A stretch of DNA of 5,953 bases, taken from assembly GCA_944385195.1 (NCBI GenBank), contig CALWWH010000128.1, forward strand, positions 1-5,953. The letters run 5' to 3'. The translations under genes were made by a program, and so were the position numbers. The notes under the pieces were generated by a model. That model was given only the letters and a program-made list of their open reading frames with translations, was not told the DNA's origin and did not search any database. Source of the DNA: an uncultured Oscillospiraceae bacterium (GTDB lineage Bacteria; Bacillota; Clostridia; Oscillospirales; Oscillospiraceae). This document shows, piece after piece, positions 1 to 5,043 of the stretch. Each line of letters starts with the position of its first letter. The stretch's first letter is position 1.

Positions 1-1524
1 CGTCACGCCCCGGGTCAGGCCGCCCAGGGCCAGGGCCCCGTAGCTTAGATCCGTGAACTCGGTGCCGTTGATCTCCAGCTCCTCCACCAGGCCCCGCAGG
101 CCCATGGTCTCGGTGGCGAAGGTGAAGCTGCTGCGCAGGCCCAGGTCCTCCAGGACCTTCACGGCCACGGTATTCGTCGAGTCGGCCATGGACTGCCGGA
201 TGCTGGTCATGCCCCGGTAGCGCTGGTTCTCGTTCTTGGGCCAGGGGGCGCCGTTATAGGTGGTAAAGGGGGTGTCGTCGTAGACCGTCTGGGGGTTGAT
301 GAGGCCCTTTTCCAGGCCCAGGGCGTAGACCGAGATGGGCTTGATGACGCTGCCGGGGCTCAGATAGCTCTGGCTGGCCCGGGAGAAGGTCAGGCTGCCG
401 GTCTTCTCGCCCAGACCGCCCACCAGCCCGGCGATGTCGCCGGTCTCATTGTCGATAACCACCATGGCCGACTGTAGGCTCTGCCAGGTGCCGGTGGTGG
501 CGGGGATATTCAGCTCGTTCTCGTAGACCGACTCCAGGGCCTCCTGCACCGCCGGGTCGATGGTGGCGTAGATGGAGTAGCCGCCGGAGAGGACCATCTG
601 GTAGGCGATGTCGTAGCTGTAGCCCGTGGCGTCGGAGAGGTCCGAGGCCACATCCCGGATGACCTGGTCGACAAAGTAGGAGTAGACGTAGCTGCTCTGC
701 TCCTCCTCGGCCTCCGACCACTGGAAGACCAGCTGCTCATTTTTGGCCTGCTCGTACTCCTCGTCGAGCAGGTAGCCCTGCTCGTGCATGGCCCAGAGGA
801 TGTCCTTCTGCCGCTCGATGCACTTATCCTCGTTGATATACGGGTCGTAGATCGAGGGGTTGTTGGTGATGCCGATCAGGGCCGCGCACTCGGCCGTGCT
901 CAGCTCTGAGACGTCCTTGCCGAAGTAGGCGTAGGCCGCGCTCTTGACCCCGTAGCACTGCTCGCCCAGGTAGATGGTGTTGAAGTACCACTCGAGGATC
1001 TGCTTTTTGTCGTAGTTCTTCTCAAACTCCAGGGCGCGGAAAATCTCAATGAGCTTGCGCCGGACGGTGACCTCGTCCTGATCGGTGAGGTTCTTAATCA
1101 GCTGCTGGGTGATGGTCGAGCCGCCGAAGGTGGACTTGCTGCCGAGGAACATATTTGCGCAGGCCCGGGTGGTGGTCAGCCAGTCCACCCCGTTGTGGTC
1201 GAAAAAGCGCTTGTCCTCGATGGCCACGCAGGCGAAAACCACGTCCGTGGGGATCTCCACGTACTTGACCCAGATGCGGTTTTCGTCCCCGTAGAGCTTT
1301 TGCAGCTCCTGGGGCTGCCCGTCCTGGTCGATGTAGTAGATGACCGAGGTCTGGTCCAGGGAAAAGCCGTCGATGTTCAGCTCCGCCTGCGGCAGGATGA
1401 AGTGGTAGATATACAGCGCGAAGATGCAGAAAAAGATCAGCGCGCCCAGAAAGCAGATCAGCGCCGTCGTGCCGATGACCTTGCCGACGATCCGCCCGAC
1501 CCGGCGCGGTTTTTGTTCGCTCAT
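1..1524 (-). CDS. Class A penicillin-binding protein (glycosyltransferase/transpeptidase), 3' end off window
   Basis: This is a bifunctional peptidoglycan synthase: it polymerises lipid II into glycan strands and cross-links the stem peptides outside the membrane. 508 residues are visible and the frame is still open at base 1. A short basic cytoplasmic tail (residues 1-15) precedes one membrane segment (about 16-44). The GT51 domain follows, with EDKRFFDHNGVD (catalytic Glu103), GGSTITQQLIKN (134-145), RRKLIE (155-160, second Glu at 160) and ILEWYFNTIYLG (176-187). The transpeptidase domain begins near residue 310 and shows SPGSVIKP with nucleophile Ser392 and Lys395, then the SxN box Ser449-Thr-Asn451. 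The KTG box must lie beyond the window; the last visible residues, GGLTRGVT, match the segment that precedes it in PBP1a proteins. The ATG at 1524-1522 has an AAGGAGG site 8 nt upstream. SVIK replaces the commoner STFK, which should still be functional. Family assignment is secure; the exact ponA/mrcA-type name is not. Confidence 0.96.
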   Translation of the reverse strand, partial: MSEQKPRRVGRIVGKVIGTTALICFLGALIFFCIFALYIYHFILPQAELNIDGFSLDQTSVIYYIDQDGQPQELQKLYGDENRIWVKYVEIPTDVVFACVAIEDKRFFDHNGVDWLTTTRACANMFLGSKSTFGGSTITQQLIKNLTDQDEVTVRRKLIEIFRALEFEKNYDKKQILEWYFNTIYLGEQCYGVKSAAYAYFGKDVSELSTAECAALIGITNNPSIYDPYINEDKCIERQKDILWAMHEQGYLLDEEYEQAKNEQLVFQWSEAEEEQSSYVYSYFVDQVIRDVASDLSDATGYSYDIAYQMVLSGGYSIYATIDPAVQEALESVYENELNIPATTGTWQSLQSAMVVIDNETGDIAGLVGGLGEKTGSLTFSRASQSYLSPGSVIKPISVYALGLEKGLINPQTVYDDTPFTTYNGAPWPKNENQRYRGMTSIRQSMADSTNTVAVKVLEDLGLRSSFTFATETMGLRGLVEELEINGTEFTDLSYGALALGGLTRGVT

Positions 1525-1526
1525 GT

Positions 1527-1563
1527 GGCGGCCCTCCTTGGGGGAATGTCCCGGCCGGCCGCC
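1527..1563 (-). promoter_or_regulatory. Possible hairpin around the PBP ribosome binding site
   Basis: In the minus-strand leader, GGCGGCC (1563-1557) is complementary to GGCCGCC (1533-1527), a 7-bp all-GC stem. The loop holds most of the AAGGAGG site, and the 3' arm ends two bases before the start codon. Folding would partly limit ribosome access. The whole leader is extremely GC-rich, so the pairing may be chance. Confidence 0.35.
1533..1539 (-). promoter_or_regulatory. Ribosome binding site of the PBP gene
   Basis: AAGGAGG on the minus strand, 8 nt before the ATG at 1524-1522. It is a near-perfect anti-16S match and fixes the start codon. Its last G lies in the 3' arm of a possible hairpin (1527-1563). 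Confidence 0.85.
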
Positions 1564-1632
1564 CCGCCCCGCGCCCCTCCGGACGCCGGAACGCGCTGCG
1601 CGCGCCGTGCTATCATTATCCTATGCAGATTT

Positions 1633-1641
1633 ATTATAGCA
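1633..1641 (-). promoter_or_regulatory. Extended -10 promoter for the PBP gene
   Basis: The minus strand carries TGC directly followed by a perfect TATAAT (1638-1633), the extended -10 form that needs little -35 contact. No good -35 lies 16-18 nt upstream; a TTGACA is present but only 8 nt away. Transcription would start near 1626, giving a leader of about 100 nt that is very GC-rich. Confidence 0.65.
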
Positions 1642-1740
1642 CATGCTGTCAATCAATACCTGAACTTTTTGTGACCAGCGGGCACATAAGCGCAAAATTC
1701 TGCGGCATACTGCTCCTGTGGCCCGGACGAAAAAATGTAC

Positions 1741-1769
1741 TTGATTTTCTCCCCGCTTGGCGCTACCAT
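1741..1769 (+). promoter_or_regulatory. Candidate SigA promoter for the DUF1292 gene
   Basis: TTGATT (1741-1746) and TACCAT (1764-1769) are separated by 17 bases, each matching four of six consensus positions. The expected start near 1776 leaves a leader of about 27 nt that contains the GGAGG site. It fires away from the PBP promoter about 100 bases to its left. Confidence 0.5.
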
Positions 1770-1788
1770 ATGGGTATCTCAAGACAGC

Positions 1789-1793
1789 GGAGG
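1789..1793 (+). promoter_or_regulatory. Ribosome binding site that sets the DUF1292 start
   Basis: GGAGG lies 9 nt before the ATG at 1803. The frame is open much further upstream, with an ATG at 1623, but that earlier start would overlap both promoters and has no ribosome site. Confidence 0.8.
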
Positions 1794-1802
1794 TTTTTAC
1801 CC

Positions 1803-2078
1803 ATGAACGACTACGGCAGCGACTTCATCACCATCACCGACGAGGACGGCACCGACTACGAGATGGAGGTCCTCGACACCCTCGAGCACAACGGCATCAC
1901 CTATATGGCCGTCTGCGACGCCACCCTCGGCGAGGAGGCCCAAGAGGTCGAGTACACCCTGCTGAAGGTCGTCGTCGAAAATGGCGAGGAGTTTTTGGTC
2001 ACCATCGACGACGAGGACGAGCTGTTGGAGGTCGACGCTCTGTTCGACCAGCAGTGGCAGGAAGAGGAGGAAGAATGA
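1803..2078 (+). CDS. DUF1292 (YrzB/UPF0473-like) small acidic protein
   Basis: A 91-residue cytoplasmic protein whose function I cannot state; the family is widespread in Firmicutes and uncharacterised. The N-terminal part, FITITDEDGTDYEMEVLDTLEHNGITY (about residues 7-33, hyphenless here only as a position guide), and the later strand LLKVVVENGEEFLVTIDDEDEL fit the DUF1292 pattern of short beta strands with a conserved acidic turn. The protein is strongly acidic and ends in a run of five glutamates. There is no signal peptide or membrane segment. I chose the ATG at 1803 because GGAGG lies 9 nt upstream. In many Firmicutes this family sits near alaS and the ruvX-like nuclease gene; here it stands alone, divergent from the PBP gene and upstream of the 6S RNA gene. 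No terminator is visible between its stop and the 6S promoter, so some readthrough into the RNA gene is possible. Confidence 0.88.
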   Translation: MNDYGSDFITITDEDGTDYEMEVLDTLEHNGITYMAVCDATLGEEAQEVEYTLLKVVVENGEEFLVTIDDEDELLEVDALFDQQWQEEEEE

Positions 2079-2114
2079 TTTCTGACTCCTGACAAAATGT
2101 TACGAAAAAACGTC

Positions 2115-2143
2115 TTGCGTTTGCCTCGTGGCTGTGATATAAT
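2115..2143 (+). promoter_or_regulatory. SigA promoter of the 6S RNA gene
   Basis: TTGCGT (2115-2120), a 17-base spacer and a perfect TATAAT (2138-2143), with TGA just before the -10 giving an extended -10. The expected start is about 2149-2151, exactly where the structured RNA begins. No ribosome site or long reading frame follows, which fits a non-coding transcript. Confidence 0.88.
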
Positions 2144-2149
2144 GCCCTC

Positions 2150-2364
2150 ATCAGAGAGCTCCTGCTTGGTGCGTGACGGGCCCTTTTAAACCCACATTAT
2201 AATATCGGGGCGCCCGAAACTCCCAACATGGCTTGCAGGCCTCCCGGCCCGGCATCGACCGGCGCCGGACGTTGGAAGCAGAAAAGTGTTGGGGAGGCAT
2301 CCCACCTGCCGCGTATGTGCAGGTTATAACAGGGTTCGCACGGCCAAAGCGGGGCTACATCTGC
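2150..2364 (+). ncRNA. ssrS: 6S RNA (SsrS), Firmicutes type
   Basis: 6S RNA imitates an open promoter, binds SigA-RNA polymerase and damps transcription in slow growth. The fold can be traced by hand. The closing stem pairs 2157-2167 with 2347-2356 (10 bp, one bulged T), with CAGA (2152-2155) possibly pairing TCTG (2360-2363) outside it. It continues through GG/CC and TGCG (2170-2173) with CGCA (2337-2340). A large central bubble has its 5' strand at about 2184-2219. On its 3' strand sits the small hairpin ACCTGC/GCAGGT (2304-2309 with 2319-2324) typical of Firmicutes 6S. The terminal stem pairs 2220-2228 with 2287-2296 (one bulge) and ends in a GC-rich loop. Promoter upstream and terminator downstream frame it. 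The motif order also resembles clostridial 6S RNAs as I recall them. SRP RNA was considered because of a short GGAAGCAG, but its partner strand is missing. Ends are uncertain by several bases. Confidence 0.87.
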
Positions 2365-2397
2365 AAACCGGCTGCCGCATCGCGGGGCCGGTTTTTT
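2365..2397 (+). terminator. Intrinsic terminator of the 6S RNA gene
   Basis: AAACCGGC (2365-2372) pairs with GCCGGTTT (2387-2394), and CCGC/GCGG closes an inner stem over an ATC loop. A run of six T (2392-2397) follows. It lies immediately after the 6S closing stem and isolates the RNA gene from the foldase gene. Confidence 0.88.
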
Positions 2398-2454
2398 CTG
2401 CGGTCGAGTCTATGACAAAATCGTAAATTTTCCGCCGGAAACTGCCGTCATCGC

Positions 2455-2483
2455 TTGCATCCGCGGGGGATTTCCGCTATAAT
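2455..2483 (+). promoter_or_regulatory. SigA promoter of the parvulin foldase gene
   Basis: TTGCAT (2455-2460), a 17-base spacer and a perfect TATAAT (2478-2483). The predicted start near 2490 gives a leader of about 35 nt with GAGAGGA at 2508-2514, 10 nt before the ATG. A 13-bp perfect inverted repeat (2429-2441) lies upstream. Confidence 0.85.
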
Positions 2484-2524
2484 AGCAGAGCACATTTTCA
2501 ATGCACAGAGAGGATTGAACTAGC

Positions 2525-4075
2525 ATGAGCGCATCGAGAGAAAAGAAAAAGCGTCAGCAGCTGTTGGAGCAGAGCGAATTTGACCTCCGGCAGCCTAAGA
2601 AAAAGAAACCCAACGACGGCGGCCTGCCCCATTGGGCCAACTGGCTCATCGGCATCGGCGCCATCGCCATCCTGGTGGTCTTCCTGGCCTTCATCATCAC
2701 CACCTCCAACCCCTTCCTCAACAACATCACCGCCGTGAGCGTCGGCGGCACCAAGTTCTCCGCCGGCGAGGCCGGGTACTACTACTGGGACGCCGTCAAC
2801 ACCACCTCCGGCTACTACGGCGACTACTTCCAGTACTTCGTCGACCCCAACAAGTCCTATAGCTCCCAGGCCTACTCCGAGGATCTGTCCTGGGCCGACT
2901 ATTTCATGCAGACCGCCGAGACCAATATGCAAAACGTCACCATTTTGTATGACGAGGCCGTCAAGAGCGGCCTGAGTCTCACCGCCGAGCAGCAGCAGGC
3001 CATCGACGAGAGCATCGCCACCCTGGAGGCCCAGGCCACCGAAAACGGCTGGCCCAGCGCCGAGCAGTACCTCAAGGCCCTCTACGGCAAGGCCGCCAAT
3101 ATGGAGGACTTTGAGGACTACCTCACCAAGCAGACCCTGGCCAACGCCTACTACAGCCAGCTCATCCAGAGCTATGAGTACTCCAAAGACCAGATCGACA
3201 GCTACTACGCCGAGCACAAGAACGACTTTGACACCGTCAGCTTCCGTATGCTCACCGTCTCCAGCTCCCTGGACGGCATGACCGCCGATGAGGCCAAGGC
3301 CGAGGCTGAGCGCATCGCCGGCGCGGCCGACGGCTACGAGGCGACCTTTATCGCCGAGGCCGAGGCCCTCCATGAGGCCCAGCAGGCCGAGAGCGCATCT
3401 GAGAGCACGTCTGAGACCGAAACCGAGTACGACGCCGACGCGGCTACCCTGGTTGAGGACGCCTCCTACAGCCAGGTGGGCGCAGCCTACAGCGAGTGGC
3501 TCTTTGACGAGGCGCGCCTGAGCGGCCAGACCCACGTGGCTGAGATCTCCAACGCCGACGGCACCACCACCTTCGCCGTGCTCTACTTCCTCAGCCGCGA
3601 CATCCACGACGACCCGCTGGTGAACGTCCGCCACATCCTCATCGCCCCCGAGGACACCTCCGACACCGAGGCCATGGCCGAGGCCAAGACCGAGGCCCAG
3701 GAGCTGCTGGAGCAGTGGCAGGCCGGCGAGGCCACCGAGGACAGCTTTGCCGCCCTGGCCGAGGAGCACAGCGATGACCCCGGCTCCCAGGAAAACGGCG
3801 GCCTGTATGAGAACGTCTACCCCGGCCAGATGGTCGAGGCCTTCAACGACTGGTGCTTCGACGAGGCCCGCCAGGTCGGCGACACCGGCATCGTCGAGAC
3901 CGACTACGGCTACCACATCATGTATTTCTCCGGCTACAGCACCGAGTACGACTCCTATCGCCAGCTGGCGGTGGACAACACCCTGCGCAGCAACGACTAC
4001 AGCGACTGGTACACCGGTATGCAGGAGCAGTACCCCATCAGCGAGAAGTTCGGCATTCTCTTCGTGAACAAATAA
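2525..4075 (+). CDS. Membrane-anchored PrsA/SurA-like peptidyl-prolyl isomerase with tandem parvulin domains
   Basis: A 516-residue extracytoplasmic foldase expected to isomerise prolyl bonds and help secreted proteins fold. A highly basic cytoplasmic tail (residues 1-38) leads to one membrane helix (about 39-59). There is no lipobox, so it is anchored by an uncleaved helix, unlike the classical PrsA lipoprotein. Residues 60-230 form a SurA-N-like helical chaperone region. Two parvulin units follow. The second (about 367-469) has VNVRHILI with the conserved His370, DDPGSQENGG and the closing YGYHIMYF. The first (about 237-359) repeats the same plan but reads RMLTV in place of RHILI, lacks the GG motif, and carries a Ser/Glu/Thr-rich insert (284-308); it is probably catalytically dead. 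The sole cysteine is Cys444. The ATG at 2525 follows GAGAGGA by 10 nt. Transcription has its own promoter and may run on into tcdA. Its exact clients are unknown. Confidence 0.9.
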   Translation: MSASREKKKRQQLLEQSEFDLRQPKKKKPNDGGLPHWANWLIGIGAIAILVVFLAFIITTSNPFLNNITAVSVGGTKFSAGEAGYYYWDAVNTTSGYYGDYFQYFVDPNKSYSSQAYSEDLSWADYFMQTAETNMQNVTILYDEAVKSGLSLTAEQQQAIDESIATLEAQATENGWPSAEQYLKALYGKAANMEDFEDYLTKQTLANAYYSQLIQSYEYSKDQIDSYYAEHKNDFDTVSFRMLTVSSSLDGMTADEAKAEAERIAGAADGYEATFIAEAEALHEAQQAESASESTSETETEYDADAATLVEDASYSQVGAAYSEWLFDEARLSGQTHVAEISNADGTTTFAVLYFLSRDIHDDPLVNVRHILIAPEDTSDTEAMAEAKTEAQELLEQWQAGEATEDSFAALAEEHSDDPGSQENGGLYENVYPGQMVEAFNDWCFDEARQVGDTGIVETDYGYHIMYFSGYSTEYDSYRQLAVDNTLRSNDYSDWYTGMQEQYPISEKFGILFVNK

Positions 4076-4083
4076 TCCATCCC

Positions 4084-4109
4084 CAGCGCGCTGCCTTGGC
4101 AGCGCGCTG
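4084..4109 (+). terminator. Perfect hairpin between the foldase gene and tcdA
   Basis: Positions 4084-4095 are the exact reverse complement of 4098-4109: 12 bp with only TT between the arms, so the tip must open to a larger loop. It begins 8 bases after the foldase stop. The tail GTGTCTT is poor in T, so it may terminate weakly or protect the foldase mRNA 3' end while letting some transcripts reach tcdA, whose ribosome site starts 7 bases later. No separate tcdA promoter is evident. Confidence 0.6.
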
Positions 4110-4115
4110 TGTCTT

Positions 4116-4120
4116 AGGAG
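4116..4120 (+). promoter_or_regulatory. Ribosome binding site of tcdA
   Basis: AGGAG is followed by three in-frame candidate starts: GTG 4125 (4 nt away), ATG 4128 (7 nt) and ATG 4131 (10 nt). The ATG at 4128 has the best spacing, with 4131 nearly as good; GTG 4125 is too close. Confidence 0.7.
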
Positions 4121-4127
4121 TTGAGTG

Positions 4128-4838
4128 ATGATGAACCAGAGCTTCCTGCGCCAGCAGATGCTCCTGGGCCAGGAGGCCATGGAGCGCCTGGCCCAGGCCC
4201 ATGTGGCCGTCTTCGGCATCGGCGGGGTCGGCAGCTACAGCTGCGAGGCCCTGGCCCGGGCCGGCGTCGGCCGCCTGACCCTCGTGGATGCAGACTACGT
4301 CAGCCAGTCCAACCTCAACCGCCAGCTCACCGCCCTGCATTCGACCCTGGGCCAGCCCAAGGCCGAGGTCATGGCCGCCCGCATCCGGGACATCAACCCC
4401 GCCTGCCAGGTCCGGGCCATCGTGGGCGCCTACTGCGAGGCGGACAAGGAGCGGTTTTTCGCCCCCTACGACTATCTCATCGACGCCATCGACACCGTCT
4501 CCTGCAAGCTGAGCCTGATCCGGACGGCCATGGCCCGCGGCGTGCCCATCATCAGCGCCATGGGCACCGGCAACAAGCTCGACCCCAGCCAGCTGCGCAT
4601 CGACGACATCAGCCAGACGCAGTTCTGCCCCCTGGCCCGGCTCACGCGCCGGGCGCTGCGCGGGCGCGGCACCGCGCACCACACGGTGCTCTGGAGTCCG
4701 GAGCCCGCCCGCACGCCCGAGCAGCCGGAGGCGCCCCCGCCCGGCCGCCGCTCGATCCCAGGCTCTGTGTCCTGGGTCCCCTCCGTGGCCGGCCTGATGC
4801 TGGCGGGCTACGTGATCCGCCAGCTGGCGGGGCTCTGA
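4128..4838 (+). CDS. tcdA: tRNA threonylcarbamoyladenosine dehydratase (TcdA/YgdL/YrvM, ThiF-E1 fold)
   Basis: A cytoplasmic ATP-dependent enzyme of the E1-like superfamily that cyclises t6A37 to ct6A37 in tRNAs reading ANN codons. The 236 residues show the nucleotide-binding GIGGVGS (30-36), the acidic end of the second strand (Asp54, Asp56), NLNRQL (62-67) with the conserved Arg, GQPKAEVM (75-82) with the conserved Lys, and DAID (119-122). Region 184-192 (HHTVLWSPE) fits the family's VxxSxE strand, and the C-terminal PGSVSWVPSVAG (211-222) is the form seen in Clostridia. A Pro/Arg/Glu-rich stretch (193-208) is the one unusual part. The absence of a sulfur carrier or thiazole genes nearby, plus the family-specific motifs, argues against ThiF or MoeB. 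ATG 4128 is preferred by ribosome-site spacing; 4131 or GTG 4125 change the protein by one residue. It is probably expressed from the foldase promoter through the 4084-4109 hairpin. Confidence 0.92.
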   Translation: MMNQSFLRQQMLLGQEAMERLAQAHVAVFGIGGVGSYSCEALARAGVGRLTLVDADYVSQSNLNRQLTALHSTLGQPKAEVMAARIRDINPACQVRAIVGAYCEADKERFFAPYDYLIDAIDTVSCKLSLIRTAMARGVPIISAMGTGNKLDPSQLRIDDISQTQFCPLARLTRRALRGRGTAHHTVLWSPEPARTPEQPEAPPPGRRSIPGSVSWVPSVAGLMLAGYVIRQLAGL

Positions 4839-4841
4839 GAC

Positions 4842-4872
4842 TGCCCCAAAAGGCCTGCGGCCTTTTGGGGCA
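4842..4872 (+). terminator. Perfect 14-bp hairpin just after tcdA
   Basis: Positions 4842-4855 are the exact reverse complement of 4859-4872 with loop TGC. It starts 4 bases after the tcdA stop and probably ends or stabilises that transcript. There is no T run after the stem, only TTTT within the 3' arm, so its strength as an intrinsic terminator is unclear. Confidence 0.6.
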
Positions 4873-4880
4873 AGGGGCTG

Positions 4881-4931
4881 CATGAGGGCCAGGCCTCGAT
4901 TTCTTGCGAAATGGCCGGCCTGGCCCTCATG
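4881..4931. repeat. Perfect 15-bp inverted repeat with inner stem
   Basis: Positions 4881-4895 are the exact reverse complement of 4917-4931. The loop contains a second stem, ATTTC (4899-4903) with GAAAT (4908-4912), over TTGC. The result is a two-tier hairpin on either strand. There is no T run on either side, so it is not a standard terminator. Confidence 0.75.
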
Positions 4932-4937
4932 AGACGT

Positions 4938-4970
4938 GTCCTTTCCGAGGCACATGTCCCCGGAAAGGAC
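4938..4970. repeat. Perfect 10-bp inverted repeat, T-rich 3' side
   Basis: GTCCTTTCCG (4938-4947) pairs with CGGAAAGGAC (4961-4970) around a 13-nt loop containing the palindrome ACATGT. On the plus strand TTTT (4973-4976) and TTTTT (4982-4986) follow, so it could act as a backup plus-strand terminator. Confidence 0.65.
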
Positions 4971-4984
4971 GGATTTTGATCTTT

Positions 4985-5008
4985 TTCCGCCCTCTGCGGA
5001 GGGCGGAA
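4985..5008. repeat. Perfect 10-bp inverted repeat with TGCG loop
   Basis: TTCCGCCCTC (4985-4994) pairs with GAGGGCGGAA (4999-5008). The 5' arm shares its T run with the tail of the preceding hairpin. CTCTGCG occurs at the hairpin tip (4992-4998) and again right after it (5009-5015), a short direct repeat. Confidence 0.65.
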
Positions 5009-5043
5009 CTCTGCGAGGCTCCCTGTGGGGAAGATTTTGGGGC

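Noticed and set aside
1195..1674. 159-codon plus-strand frame opposite the PBP gene
   Set aside because: It is antisense to the GT51 motifs, which are unmistakable on the minus strand.
1623..1802. N-terminal extension of the DUF1292 protein from ATG 1623
   Set aside because: It would overlap the PBP promoter and the DUF1292 promoter and has no ribosome site. GGAGG at 1789-1793 points to ATG 1803.
2198..2203. Second TATAAT, as a possible promoter within the 6S gene
   Set aside because: No -35 hexamer lies 16-18 bases upstream, and the word belongs to the 5' strand of the RNA's central bubble.
2271..2285. GGAAGCAG, a word reminiscent of the SRP RNA core
   Set aside because: The partner strand and tetraloop context of SRP helix 8 are absent, and the overall fold is a 6S-type rod.
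2233..2415. 60-codon plus-strand frame inside the intergenic region
   Set aside because: It coincides with the 6S RNA and its terminator and resembles no protein; there is no credible ribosome site.
2498..4219. 573-codon open frame on the minus strand, opposite the foldase gene
   Set aside because: Its translation is a low-complexity run of Val, Gly, Leu and Ala, as expected from the complement of GC-ending codons. It has no domain and no fitting ribosome site, while the plus-strand frame has clear parvulin motifs.
4125..4838. ThiF or MoeB (thiazole or molybdopterin E1) as the identity of this gene
   Set aside because: The gene lacks the C-terminal rhodanese or zinc-cysteine features common there and has no thiamine or molybdenum genes nearby. 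The sequence around residues 62-82 and 184-222 follows TcdA.
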